Assembly: GCA_003144275.1 (NCBI GenBank) | Contig: NJBF01000035.1 | Coordinates: forward strand, 1-41,287 | Direction: 5' to 3' | Length of the DNA stretch: 41,287 nt | Source of the DNA: Candidatus Heimdallarchaeota archaeon B3_Heim | GTDB lineage: Archaea; Asgardarchaeota; Heimdallarchaeia; Hodarchaeales; Hodarchaeaceae | Shown here: positions 31,353 through 39,640 of the stretch, piece after piece | How the letters are laid out: the number at the start of each line of letters is the position of its first letter | How positions within the stretch are numbered: the stretch's first letter is position 1 | Position numbers and translations under genes: made by a program | The notes under the pieces: generated by a model | Told to the model about the DNA's origin: nothing | The model's database searches: none | Seen by the model: the letters and a program-made list of their open reading frames with translations, nothing else

Positions 31353-31394
31353 TGGTATATATTTTTGTAATCTAAACCAGCCATGGACGACATT
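31353..31394 (+). repeat. Dispersed intergenic repeat, copy 7
   Basis: It reads TGGTATATATTTTTGTAATC, then TAAACCAGCCATGGACGACA and TT. With the upstream bases it forms ATATACC-CT-GGTATAT, a perfect palindrome followed by a T run. It lies 46 bp after the ArsM-ArsR stop. Confidence 0.8.
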
Positions 31395-31506
31395 TTTCTT
31401 CCGTAATCAATCACTTCTTTTCCGAGATCTACTATCTTTCATATCTTCTTAATTTTCATATTAGTAGTAATCAAAAAAATTAGTAGATTTTAAAAAATAA
31501 AGTATT

Positions 31507-31518
31507 CTTTATATAATC
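31507..31518 (+). promoter_or_regulatory. TATA box of the aminotransferase gene
   Basis: CTTTATATAATC lies 23-34 bp before the ATG at 31541, the distance expected for an archaeal leaderless or near-leaderless message. Confidence 0.45.
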
Positions 31519-31540
31519 ACCAGAATAGAGTTGAATCGCA

Positions 31541-32662
31541 ATGAAAAATCTTTTAGATGGTATTGAAGAGATTTTATTAATGGGTCCAGGGCCTTCACAC
31601 GTCCCTCCTGAAATATATGATGCAATGACTCGCAAAACCCTAGGTTATCTCGATCCCTACTTTATTGAAATCATGGATGATATCCAGATTCTATTAAGAA
31701 AATTACTGAATACAAAGAATACGGTGACTTTTCCTGTATCAGGTACTGGTTCTTCGGGAATGGAAACTTGTTTTGTAAATTTGATCGAACCCAAAGATTC
31801 AGTCCTCATATTGGTGAACGGTGTTTTTGGAAAACGAATGATTGAAGTGGCCTCAAGACTTAGAGCTCATGTTACTCCCATTGAATTTGAATGGGGGACA
31901 CCGATATTAGAAGAAAAAGTTGAAACAGAGATTTTCAAACAGGATTACAAGATTGTTGCAGCTGTGCATGCAGAAACATCAACAGGTGTTAAAAATCCCA
32001 TTGAGAATATCGCTAAAATTGTTAAAAACACAAACTCACTATTCTTGGTGGATTGTGTTACTAGTTTGGGTGGTATTCAGGTTAACGTGGACGATTGGGG
32101 GTTAGATGCGGTGTACAGTGGTTCCCAGAAGTGTTTATCCTGTCCACCTGGTTTAGCACCAGTGACCTTCTCTGAAGAAGCGTTTTCAACAGTTCTCAAT
32201 CGTAATCAAAAAGTTCCCAATTTTTATCTTGATGTAAGTCTGATAAGTGAATATTGGAGTGGAGAGAAAAAACGTACATACCATCATACAGCCCCCTCTA
32301 ACATGCTTTATGCATTCTATCAAGCATTACAGCTCATATTTAATGAGGGTATTGAGAATGTATTCAAAAGACACAATGATAGTCATAAAGAATTAGTGAA
32401 AAGGTTAGAAGAAATGGATCTGCAATTAATTGTAGAAAAGCCTTACCGTTTGCCAATGCTTAATGCTGTACGTATTCCTGATAATGTTGATGATGTAAAG
32501 ACTCGTCAATTCCTTCGTGATAATTACAAGATAGAAATTGGAGGAGGTTTAGGTACACTTGCAGGAAAAATTTGGCGGATTGGATTAATGGGTTCTACTG
32601 CTAGGCTAGAAAATGTGGAAAGACTAAGTAGGGCCCTGATACAAATACTCAAAAATAAATAA
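31541..32662 (+). CDS. Class V aminotransferase (serine/alanine-glyoxylate type)
   Basis: The 373-residue PLP enzyme begins with the family block LLMGPGPSHVPPEI. Substrate and cofactor blocks are PVSGTGSSGME (about 65-75), VAAVHAETSTGV, the PLP-ring aspartate D171 in FLVDCVTSLGG and the Schiff-base lysine K197 in YSGSQKCLSCPPG. GGLGTLAGKIWRIGLMG near the end holds the carboxylate-binding arginine. Relatives are alanine-glyoxylate, serine-glyoxylate and serine-pyruvate aminotransferases. It is monocistronic with its own TATA box. Confidence 0.9.
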   Translation: MKNLLDGIEEILLMGPGPSHVPPEIYDAMTRKTLGYLDPYFIEIMDDIQILLRKLLNTKNTVTFPVSGTGSSGMETCFVNLIEPKDSVLILVNGVFGKRMIEVASRLRAHVTPIEFEWGTPILEEKVETEIFKQDYKIVAAVHAETSTGVKNPIENIAKIVKNTNSLFLVDCVTSLGGIQVNVDDWGLDAVYSGSQKCLSCPPGLAPVTFSEEAFSTVLNRNQKVPNFYLDVSLISEYWSGEKKRTYHHTAPSNMLYAFYQALQLIFNEGIENVFKRHNDSHKELVKRLEEMDLQLIVEKPYRLPMLNAVRIPDNVDDVKTRQFLRDNYKIEIGGGLGTLAGKIWRIGLMGSTARLENVERLSRALIQILKNK

Positions 32663-32774
32663 GGTCTATCAACATTGTGATCTGTTACTAAGTTGTACAC
32701 CAAAAATAAATACAATCCGTTGCTCGTTTGAGAAGGTTAATAAAAAATTTATATGACAATTCACCTGAGGAGAA

Positions 32775-33131
32775 TTGGAAAGAAGATACTTTATCTGTCC
32801 AAGAGGAGAAAAGTCAGGCTTTTGTCAAGAATGTCCGCTTTTCAAACTCTATAAGGACTGTGTGGTTCGTTCAGAACGAATTGAATCGCGAAGGTTTACA
32901 AAAAGTCCCCTTGTAAACCAGACTAGTGACAGACACCTAGTTTATGAACAGAACGATTCAGTTAGCGAAAAAATTCTGAAAATTTTTCTTATCGTAGCAA
33001 GCGTGGCCCCTACGATCCTTATTAGTCTATGGGAGCCCTTTTTTGCCCCTGTTTTAGTTTTTTGTCTTATTATTTCTATTCTTATAATAAAAGCGAGGAT
33101 TAAAACCAGCTTAAGACTAGAAGGAAGCTAA
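32775..33131 (+). CDS. Small Cys-rich protein with C-terminal membrane helices
   Basis: The 118-residue frame starts with a TTG at 32775, just after GAGGAG, and has no upstream ATG. The N-terminal part carries cysteines in FICPRGEKSGFCQECPLF and KDC, a possible zinc knuckle. Two hydrophobic segments follow (about 68-88 and 91-106), then a basic tail. It looks like a membrane-anchored zinc-ribbon protein with the ribbon in the cytosol. No family is recognised. An overlapping frame from 32728 is less protein-like. Confidence 0.5.
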   Translation: MERRYFICPRGEKSGFCQECPLFKLYKDCVVRSERIESRRFTKSPLVNQTSDRHLVYEQNDSVSEKILKIFLIVASVAPTILISLWEPFFAPVLVFCLIISILIIKARIKTSLRLEGS

Positions 33132-33249
33132 AGATAAAGGAAAAGTAACCGATCCCGATCTTTCTCACATGCGTGAAAACCTTCGTTTTTCTGATGTAAA
33201 ACCTTGGTCTAATAAGTATATTTTAGCACAACGGCTTTCTTTAATGTAA
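33121..33249 (+). pseudogene. Short coding-like remnant
   Basis: An open stretch of 42 codons ending in TAA reads like the C-terminus of a soluble protein, with VTDPDLSHMRENLRFSDVKP followed by WSNKYILAQRLSLM. An internal ATG at 33169 would give 26 residues. It overlaps the end of the preceding gene by 11 bp. I do not recognise the family. The rest of the gap to 33497 shows no gene. Confidence 0.3.
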
Positions 33250-33497
33250 GGTGATTGCGATGCACCCAGATTTTTCGTTAGTTTCAAACCGCTCAAGATT
33301 CACAAGCTACTCATCATTCGAGTTTTCTAGAATTCTTCTAGTTGCTAATACATTAGCATCAACGTAACAATTGGATAATGCTATCTCGACTTAAATTATC
33401 CCCAGTAATTTTTTATACTATCATAGTACGTTTTATCTAATGAGTTAAAATCTAGTATCATTGGAGAAAAGTCGTAAACATTGATGAGGGTAATGAA

Positions 33498-33794
33498 ATG
33501 TCCGAGATAGGAGAAAACACTCCCAATAAGGAAGAAGAAGAACCAAAGGGGATTCGAGCTTCCGTTAAACGGCTTGTCTATGGAGCAGCGATGCACGGAA
33601 TGAGCAGACAGGCTTTAAAAAGTAGGATGTATTTTGAACACATGTTTATGCTGATTACCCTCGGTGACCTTATGGGTATCCCTATTTTACCACCATATTA
33701 CTCATTACGTATTTTACCTTATGTTGTACCCCAGATTAAGACTTGGAAAAGAAGAATGCTCAAAGAAAGGGATCTTACCGACGCTTTCTATTAA
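33498..33794 (+). CDS. Small membrane-associated protein upstream of the ArsA/Get3 pair
   Basis: The 98-residue protein has an acidic N-terminus (about 1-18), a basic amphipathic stretch (KGIRASVKRLVYGAAMHG), one or two hydrophobic segments (about 48-77, MFMLITLGDLMGIPILPPYY) and a basic tail KTWKRRMLKERD. GAGGGT precedes the ATG. The gene lies 50 bp before the first ATPase and is probably co-transcribed. It could be the membrane partner of the two ATPases; that is inference from position. Confidence 0.6.
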   Translation: MSEIGENTPNKEEEEPKGIRASVKRLVYGAAMHGMSRQALKSRMYFEHMFMLITLGDLMGIPILPPYYSLRILPYVVPQIKTWKRRMLKERDLTDAFY

Positions 33795-33844
33795 AGAAAT
33801 CGGCTTGATAGATTTCTATTTGCTTTTAGGGCATGGTGAAACTG

Positions 33845-34858
33845 ATGTCAAATACTTATTCAACCTATACAGAATTCTTTGACCAAAAGAAAGATATTCG
33901 AACTCTTATATTTGCAGGAAAGGGGGGATTAGGAAAAACCACTCTTAGTGCAGCGACTTCTATACACTTCTCTAATGAGAGAATAACGAAGACACTTGTT
34001 TTTTCTACAGACCCTCAAGCATCGTTAAGTGACGTATTCGAAAAGGATGTATTTGGAAAAGGGGAGATCAAGCTCGCAGATAATCTCTATGTCACTGAGA
34101 TTGATGCTGATAGAGAGATAGAGCTATATACTCAAAGCGTAAGACAAAAAATCTTTGACTTATACCAGCTTGAGGAGATACCTGAAGAGATAGAGGAGTA
34201 CATAGAGAGTGCAAAAGCCGAACCTGCTATGCATGAAAGTGCTACTTATGATGCCATGGTTTCTCTGGTTTCTAGGGGAGACTACAAACTCTATATATTT
34301 GACATGCCTCCCTTTGGACATGGAGTTCGTTTTGTATCCACTGCGGATGTTTTGGACAATTGGATTCATAAAATTACAGATATGAGAGAGAAGTCAGAAG
34401 AATACGAGGAAGTAGCAGCCAAATTTACGGGAAAAACTAAGCAAGACCTAGCTGAAGATGCCATAATGGGTGAACTCACAGAGATACGTGACAGACTTAC
34501 CTTTTTCAGTTCGATGTTGAAGAATGAAGATCAGACTGGTTTCTTCATGATACTGGTTCCTGAAAAGATGGCAATTCTAGACACCGAGCGTGCAATCACC
34601 ATGTTTGAGCAATTTGGAATAAGTATTTCAGGCATAATTGTGAACCAAGTCTACCCTCCAGAATTGCTGGAAGATGAAGATCTTTCTGATTTTCTTAAAC
34701 ACAAGATCGAGATGCAACAAACCCATCTCGAAACGATATATAAGCGGTTTGGAGATAGAGTTTTGGCAGTAATCCCTATGTATGATCGAGAACCTAAGGG
34801 CATAGAACTTCTATCAAAGGTCGCAAAGGATCTGTTTATGTGGGAAAAACCCGATTAA
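33845..34858 (+). CDS. ArsA/Get3-family ATPase, first copy
   Basis: The protein has 337 residues from the ATG at 33845, which follows GGTGA at ribosome-binding distance; an in-frame ATG at 33833 is possible and is used for numbering here. The deviant Walker A is GKGGLGKTT (29-37) with the signature lysine. The switch I region FSTDPQASLSDVF keeps the aspartate (D60) equivalent to catalytic Asp57 of yeast Get3. The switch II region is DMPPFGHGVRF. A central helical part (about 180-250) is where Get3 binds tail anchors or partners. No zinc CxxC is seen. ArsA relatives drive arsenite export; Get3 relatives deliver tail-anchored proteins. Neighbouring genes do not support arsenite export. Confidence 0.82.
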   Translation: MSNTYSTYTEFFDQKKDIRTLIFAGKGGLGKTTLSAATSIHFSNERITKTLVFSTDPQASLSDVFEKDVFGKGEIKLADNLYVTEIDADREIELYTQSVRQKIFDLYQLEEIPEEIEEYIESAKAEPAMHESATYDAMVSLVSRGDYKLYIFDMPPFGHGVRFVSTADVLDNWIHKITDMREKSEEYEEVAAKFTGKTKQDLAEDAIMGELTEIRDRLTFFSSMLKNEDQTGFFMILVPEKMAILDTERAITMFEQFGISISGIIVNQVYPPELLEDEDLSDFLKHKIEMQQTHLETIYKRFGDRVLAVIPMYDREPKGIELLSKVAKDLFMWEKPD

Positions 34859-34878
34859 CCAATATGGAGAGACTCTAA

Positions 34879-35877
34879 ATGGCAACATCCTACAGGGATT
34901 TCATACAGAAGAAACCAAATTTGAAATACATTTTTACGGGGGGAAAAGGAGGTGTTGGGAAGACTATAAGTGCTGCTGCGATAGCCTTGGACTTCGCAAG
35001 AAAAGGAAAGCGCGTCTTGCTATCCAGCCTTAACCCAGTTCACTCACTGAGCAGTCTTTTTGATCAAAACCTTCCTGGAGGAAAAGTGGCTAAGATAGAA
35101 GGCTTGGATGGCCTTTGGGTTTGCGAAATAGAAATTACAGAGACTGTGGAACGTTACAAGAAAGAGCTCAAGCGTAAAATAGATTTCTTCCTAAAATATG
35201 CCGACATACCAGTCAAGACTGAGACCTTCGTTGAAATCGCTACTACAAATCCCAGTTTTGAGGAAAGCGCTCAGTTCGACCAAATGACGACTTTAATGAT
35301 CGAAAAACAAGACGAGTTCGATGTGATGGTTTTCGATACTGCAGCTGTAGCAAATGCTGTCCGTCTTATTGGTCTATCCAAGCTCTATGATCTTTGGCTC
35401 AGCAGGATGATCGAGTCTAGAAAGGAAGCTCTCTCTCTTCGGATGAAGCTCAGCTTTCGAAAGGAGAAAATAAAGGAGGAAATCTCCAAAGACCCTTTAA
35501 TGGCTGATCTTCTCAAAACAAAGCGAAGAACAGATGCAGCGAAGAAGCTTCTCACAGACTCCGAAAAAACAGCCTTCTTCTTTATTACTCTTCCCTTAGC
35601 TCTTCCTATTGCTGTCGTTGAAAGATTTATCACCATGGTATCCAGTTTTGATATCCCAGTGGGTGGTATCATTGTCAACAAGGTCATTCTGGAAGATATT
35701 GTAGAGAAAGAAACGACAACAGACTATCTGAGAAATGCCTACAACCAGCAGGAGACTCACCTCAATTATATTCACGAAAATCTTGGAAACCTTCTTCGAG
35801 CGAATATTTCACTTTTTGAGACAGAGATTCTTGGCCTTAAGGCAGTAGAAGAAGTCGCTGACATGATTACAATTTGA
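34879..35877 (+). CDS. ArsA/Get3-family ATPase, second copy with altered switch I
   Basis: The 332-residue protein has Walker A GGKGGVGKTI (21-30). The switch I motif reads SSLNPVHSLSSLF with N52 where the first copy and Get3 have the catalytic aspartate. The switch II motif is DTAAVANAVRL and has lost the PTGH residues. Overall length and layout equal the first copy, 20 bp upstream, so the two arose by duplication. It should bind but hardly hydrolyse ATP. I infer an asymmetric heterodimer. The start ATG at 34879 follows GGAGAG. Confidence 0.82.
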   Translation: MATSYRDFIQKKPNLKYIFTGGKGGVGKTISAAAIALDFARKGKRVLLSSLNPVHSLSSLFDQNLPGGKVAKIEGLDGLWVCEIEITETVERYKKELKRKIDFFLKYADIPVKTETFVEIATTNPSFEESAQFDQMTTLMIEKQDEFDVMVFDTAAVANAVRLIGLSKLYDLWLSRMIESRKEALSLRMKLSFRKEKIKEEISKDPLMADLLKTKRRTDAAKKLLTDSEKTAFFFITLPLALPIAVVERFITMVSSFDIPVGGIIVNKVILEDIVEKETTTDYLRNAYNQQETHLNYIHENLGNLLRANISLFETEILGLKAVEEVADMITI

Positions 35878-35948
35878 TAGTTTAGACTTTCCTAGGTACG
35901 CTATCTCCCCTTATCATACAGCGAGATACATACTTTATAGGGATTTCA

Positions 35949-36317
35949 CTAGAAAAAGACATTATCTATGAGCACACAAGCAGGACAGGTGTGTGGGGAG
36001 AGTAATTTTCCTGAATTCGCAAGCCACATTGCTTTTTCGAGGGTCCAAATCCATCCCCAATTGGTGGTCGTGTGTCTGAATTCAATTCCTCCCTCTACAG
36101 CCTGATTTTCCATCTTCTCAAGATAAATTGGAATGTCATTCTCTGAGATTTTTACTTCGAACCCAAAAACTGGAATATCAAAACTCTCATTCAGATATAT
36201 TTTACCAAAGATAGCTGCTATTCCCTTTTTCACCCTAATTCTCAAATCCATACGCTCGATGTCAGAGAATGAGATTCCAGAAAAGATCTCCGTGCTGGTA
36301 GTAGTACCTTGACTCAT
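35949..36317 (-). CDS. Uncharacterized protein with conserved-looking C-terminus
   Basis: The 122-residue protein is not recognised. It has beta-rich segments (DLRIRVKKGIAAIFGKIYL, IPVFGFEVKI) and a tryptophan-rich helix EFRHTTTNWGWIWTLEKAMW, ending with a CPAC motif. No membrane helix or signal is evident. It converges with the second ATPase, with the stops 71 bp apart, so it is a separate unit. Confidence 0.55.
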   Translation of the reverse strand: MSQGTTTSTEIFSGISFSDIERMDLRIRVKKGIAAIFGKIYLNESFDIPVFGFEVKISENDIPIYLEKMENQAVEGGIEFRHTTTNWGWIWTLEKAMWLANSGKLLSPHTCPACVLIDNVFF

Positions 36318-36370
36318 AATAAAAAGATTGTTGTAGATGGTTTAAAAGCGTACTTCCAGAGTTCCAAATA

Positions 36371-36404
36371 GGCTTTAATCCCTCGACGGGGAGTGAATTG
36401 AAAC
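36371..36404. repeat. Solitary CRISPR-repeat-like sequence
   Basis: GGCTTTAATCCCTCGACGGG followed by GAGTGAATTGAAAC has two marks of type I/III CRISPR repeats: a short dyad TCCC...GGGA and the ATTGAAAC end. No second copy is found at spacer distance on either side, and no cas gene is present. It is at most a relic. Confidence 0.3.
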
Positions 36405-36459
36405 AGGAGAGACCTTTATTGTGTCTATTATCGATAGAGGGGTTTAAGAGAATTAATGG

Positions 36460-36609
36460 ATGACTAGAGCCTCGAAAAAGCCTAATAACCAGCTTATTAG
36501 TTGTATAATAGGTTATGTCACAAAAATTCTAAGAAATCGTTTTGAAAATCCCCGTTTAACTGCGGAACGTATCGAAGTCATGTCTTTGGAGTTTGAACCT
36601 CTACTGTGA
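36460..36609 (+). CDS. Possible 49-residue protein
   Basis: An ATG at 36460 opens a 49-codon frame with protein-like composition (GYVTKILRNRFENPRLTAER). No ribosome binding site is seen. It could be a small protein or a remnant. The remaining bases of the 36318-36823 gap hold nothing recognisable apart from the CRISPR-like sequence. Confidence 0.25.
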   Translation: MTRASKKPNNQLISCIIGYVTKILRNRFENPRLTAERIEVMSLEFEPLL

Positions 36610-36823
36610 CTTGTCTTGTGGCTCTCATAGAAAATCTAGTATATGAACAAGGAAACCCATAGACTTTAGTACGAGTAGTTCATTGGAAAGTTAATTTATT
36701 TGATCCCACTAAATAGAAGTGCATGAAGATAGAAACGTATTAGTTCCAGCATAATTTAAAAGAGTGCTGACATCCTCTGTGAAGGAGAATTGCAGAAAAT
36801 GATATTTAATCTGAGGTGATATC

Positions 36824-37363
36824 TTAGCGATCAAAAAAGACATTTTTACCTGTACCAGAAATTGGAATCGCTAAGGAGACTGAAACATCAGTCATAATTC
36901 CAATCCTAATCGCAGCTGTAGCTGCACGATACATGATTCTACTATCAGCATTCAGAATTCCTGCTGTTTTTGCAGCAGATCCGAGAGCGATTCCCAAATC
37001 TAGAAGCTTATAGACGCAATTAGGGCCATAATAATCTAATCCCTGTTTCTTATGATACTTTAATTCATCACAGTCAAAGCCACAAGCACCGCATTTTAGA
37101 TTGATGGTACCTGCATCCTTTCTAATACCTATAAGGAGTATTCCATGACTTCTCTCAATACTACGAGCGTCCCGGTTAAAGTTCGCAATTCCTCTTTCCT
37201 GTGCAAGCTTGTGCATTTCCTCTACTATTCTCCCCTTTTCTTCTCCTACCACAACTTTTAGTACAATGTCATCAATGCCCGCTGTTTTCGGACTAGTTCG
37301 GGCAGATAGACTCATTAGCCTGAGTACTTGGTCCATCGCTTCCTTTTCTGGAGAATCGTTCAT
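36824..37363 (-). CDS. DUF2148 ferredoxin-domain protein
   Basis: The protein has 179 residues from the ATG at 37363, which follows AAGGTGA; the open frame continues upstream to 37456 without family similarity. The family blocks are SARTSPKTAGIDDI, KCGACGFDCDE (Fe-S type cysteines), GPNCVYKLLDLGIALGSA, RIMYRAATAA and ISGTGKNVFFDR. DUF2148 (COG4739) proteins are proposed iron-sulfur proteins of anaerobes with no established function. The gene is monocistronic. Confidence 0.85.
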   Translation of the reverse strand: MNDSPEKEAMDQVLRLMSLSARTSPKTAGIDDIVLKVVVGEEKGRIVEEMHKLAQERGIANFNRDARSIERSHGILLIGIRKDAGTINLKCGACGFDCDELKYHKKQGLDYYGPNCVYKLLDLGIALGSAAKTAGILNADSRIMYRAATAAIRIGIMTDVSVSLAIPISGTGKNVFFDR

Positions 37364-37647
37364 GTAAGTCACCTTAGAACAGTTCAGAATATAGGACTTA
37401 AAAACTTTTAGTTTGTACTCGGAAATCCTGAATAAAGAGTAGGCTGATATTAACAACTAAAGTTCTCGTTATTTAAGATAAAACTTTGATTCCCTCTAAA
37501 TTTACTGGATAATAATATCGTTGCTTGTGTAACATGATCTGAGAAACTTTCTCTTGCAATATGTCACCCTACAATCAATATTTTTCGTTTCAAAAAGAAA
37601 TTCCACCGTAGAGGAGTTGGATTTTTGGAGTGCAATCTGTTTTGAGT

Positions 37648-37704
37648 AAAAATAAAAAAAGGGAACCTGCTGTTTATCGGAATTCCGATAGAAAGCAACA
37701 GGTT
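37648..37704 (-). terminator. Hairpin terminator of cstA
   Basis: On the minus strand a long imperfect hairpin (AACCTGTTG pairing with CAGCAGGTT, with the inner perfect palindrome ATCGGAATTCCGAT) is followed by CCCTTTTTTTATTTTT. It starts 26 bp after the cstA stop. This is the shape of an intrinsic terminator and is unusual in being so large for an archaeon. Confidence 0.7.
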
Positions 37705-37729
37705 TTGTCTTTGTTCTGTTTATGATGGT

Positions 37730-39640
37730 TTATCCTGCAGTTGGAGCAGGTTTGGATTCAGCTTCTGCTTTGCTTTTTTTGAAGGCTTTATATGAATCCC
37801 ACGCGAGGATAACTGCTAGTATTACTAGGATCAATGCAAGGGCGAGAAATAGTACGCTCATGAACACGACCATGGTCTCTGTCAGCGCACCACCAGTTCT
37901 ACCGGCGAGAGTTGTTCCGATGGCTCCGATTAAACCACTGGTTAGTGCTGCACCTGGATCCAGAGCGAAAAGTGCGAAGTTATAAGCAGTCAATAATAAC
38001 GCTGCAACGCAGGTAACGAACATAAATATCGCAGGAATGCCAGAAACGAACCATTGAGGCTTTTTCTCTTTTACTAGCCAAAGTGTCACTAAGATCAGAG
38101 CCAGAGATGCCAGTAACTGGTTTGCGCCTCCGAAGAGTATCCACATCCAAACAAACGCTTTTGTCTCTGCAAATATGAACATTAGAATTGTTCCCACGAA
38201 TGCGCCAATGTATACATTCTTTGCTGATCCGCCCAGTGGTCCTACTGGCTCAAGAAGCTCAGCCAAAGCCATACGGAAAAATCTCAAAGCAATGTACATG
38301 ATTGTAACCGCGAAAAGAATTACCAGGGTTGACATTATTACTGCTGTCCCTGTTTGGTTAACTAGGCCAAGAGTTATAATATCGAACAGTGGATGAGTCA
38401 TCATTGTTGCACCATTGACAAACGATCCTGCAGCAAGAGGACCGAATGTCGCTCCTGGAACCACAGTGAACGCAGCCAAAGCTACTAGCGCTAGTACTCC
38501 TTCACTAAGCATGCTGCCTGCAGCAACTGGAAGTGCGTCAGTCTCCAGATTTAACTGTTTTGCAGTTCCACTGGAGCCTACTAAGCTATGCCAACCACTA
38601 ATTGCACCACAAGCAATTGCGACAAATAATATAGGCCAAAAGAGTGTCAACGCACCAGTGGCACTATCTTCTACTAAAAGCTCTCCAATTGCAGGGGCTT
38701 GAATTGTTAGCTCTTGGCTCACATAATCGACACCAGCGATTGTTCCAGTAAATTTTAGAAAAGGTGTAAGCAACGATGCTACTAAAAGAAGAAGAAGGCC
38801 TCCATAGCACACATAGAATGATAGGTAGTTAATTGGTTGGGCATACGATCCAATTGGAAGGACAGCTCCCAGGAACACAATCACGCAGACTAAGAGCAAA
38901 AGCACGTCAAACCAACGTAGTGTCATAAAACCCAAATCCACAATTTCCTGAGTGTCATTTGTAAGGGAAGTTAGTGTGAAATCATCCCATATAATCGCCA
39001 CGAAGAATCCAACAGCAATGAGTGCAAGTCCTATAATTGTAACTTGCATTACTGGCATCTTTCGTTTATACAGAAGATTGCCAACAACCACTCCAGCTAT
39101 GACAACCGCTAATGTTGGAAAGATCGTAGGCATCCAGAGATCCAGGAGTAAAGCAACGACGTAAGCAAAGAGACTAAGGAGGATGATGAGGTACCCAACT
39201 ATGTATCCAACCATTACATAGCGAGAACGAGGACTTATGTATTCATAAGCCAGTGGGCCAAAGGACTTTCCGTCATGTCGTACTGATAGCATAGTAGAGG
39301 AGTAATCCTGCACCCAACCGATGAAGAAGTTACCAAGCACAATCCATAGAAATGCTGGAAGCCAACCAAAGAGGAGAGCTATAAAAGGACCCAAAATAGG
39401 CCCTGTTGCAGCAATTGTTTTGAATTGGAATCCAAAAAGTACAGATTTTTGTGTTGGGAAGAATTCAACTCCATCCATATACATATTTGCTGGTGTTGTT
39501 TTCTTTGGATCTGTTTGGATGACTTTTCTATCAAACCATCGAGCATAGACCAGATAGGCAAAAATAAAGATAACCAGTCCAACTACGACGAAGTAGAGAG
39601 GATATAAACCAGATATTTCGAGTATAGCGTCATTTATCAT
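37730..39640 (-). CDS. cstA: CstA carbon starvation family transporter
   Basis: The 636-residue protein has about sixteen membrane helices. The CstA N-terminal blocks are clear: KKTTPANMYMDGVEFFPTQK (about 46-65), FGFQFKTIAATGPILGPF and WVQDYSSTMLSVRHDGKSFG. Later, GWHSLVGSSGTAKQL matches the family. CstA proteins transport pyruvate or peptides across the cytoplasmic membrane during carbon limitation. Codon usage here is less AT-rich than in neighbours, as is common for highly expressed or transferred genes. The gene is monocistronic with a palindromic upstream site and a hairpin terminator. Confidence 0.93.
   Translation of the reverse strand: MINDAILEISGLYPLYFVVVGLVIFIFAYLVYARWFDRKVIQTDPKKTTPANMYMDGVEFFPTQKSVLFGFQFKTIAATGPILGPFIALLFGWLPAFLWIVLGNFFIGWVQDYSSTMLSVRHDGKSFGPLAYEYISPRSRYVMVGYIVGYLIILLSLFAYVVALLLDLWMPTIFPTLAVVIAGVVVGNLLYKRKMPVMQVTIIGLALIAVGFFVAIIWDDFTLTSLTNDTQEIVDLGFMTLRWFDVLLLLVCVIVFLGAVLPIGSYAQPINYLSFYVCYGGLLLLLVASLLTPFLKFTGTIAGVDYVSQELTIQAPAIGELLVEDSATGALTLFWPILFVAIACGAISGWHSLVGSSGTAKQLNLETDALPVAAGSMLSEGVLALVALAAFTVVPGATFGPLAAGSFVNGATMMTHPLFDIITLGLVNQTGTAVIMSTLVILFAVTIMYIALRFFRMALAELLEPVGPLGGSAKNVYIGAFVGTILMFIFAETKAFVWMWILFGGANQLLASLALILVTLWLVKEKKPQWFVSGIPAIFMFVTCVAALLLTAYNFALFALDPGAALTSGLIGAIGTTLAGRTGGALTETMVVFMSVLFLALALILVILAVILAWDSYKAFKKSKAEAESKPAPTAG

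Noticed and set aside
31307..31400. Antisense reading of the dispersed repeat giving MAGLDYK
   Set aside because: Copies 5 and 7 read from the other strand start with the same seven residues, but the frame ends at once in copy 5, differs in copy 4 and has no ATG in copies 3 and 6. It is a by-product of the repeat, not a gene.
33845..35877. Arsenite efflux operon
   Set aside because: No ArsB, Acr3, ArsC or ArsD gene accompanies the two ATPases, and the second copy lacks the catalytic Asp, so arsenite pumping is not supported.
36360..36460. CRISPR array
   Set aside because: Only one repeat-like unit is present; there is no second unit at spacer distance and no cas gene in the window.
37722..39607. 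Several plus-strand open frames opposite cstA
   Set aside because: They are antisense shadows of a long, clearly conserved membrane protein gene; their composition (many Thr, Pro, Ser) mirrors hydrophobic codons on the other strand.
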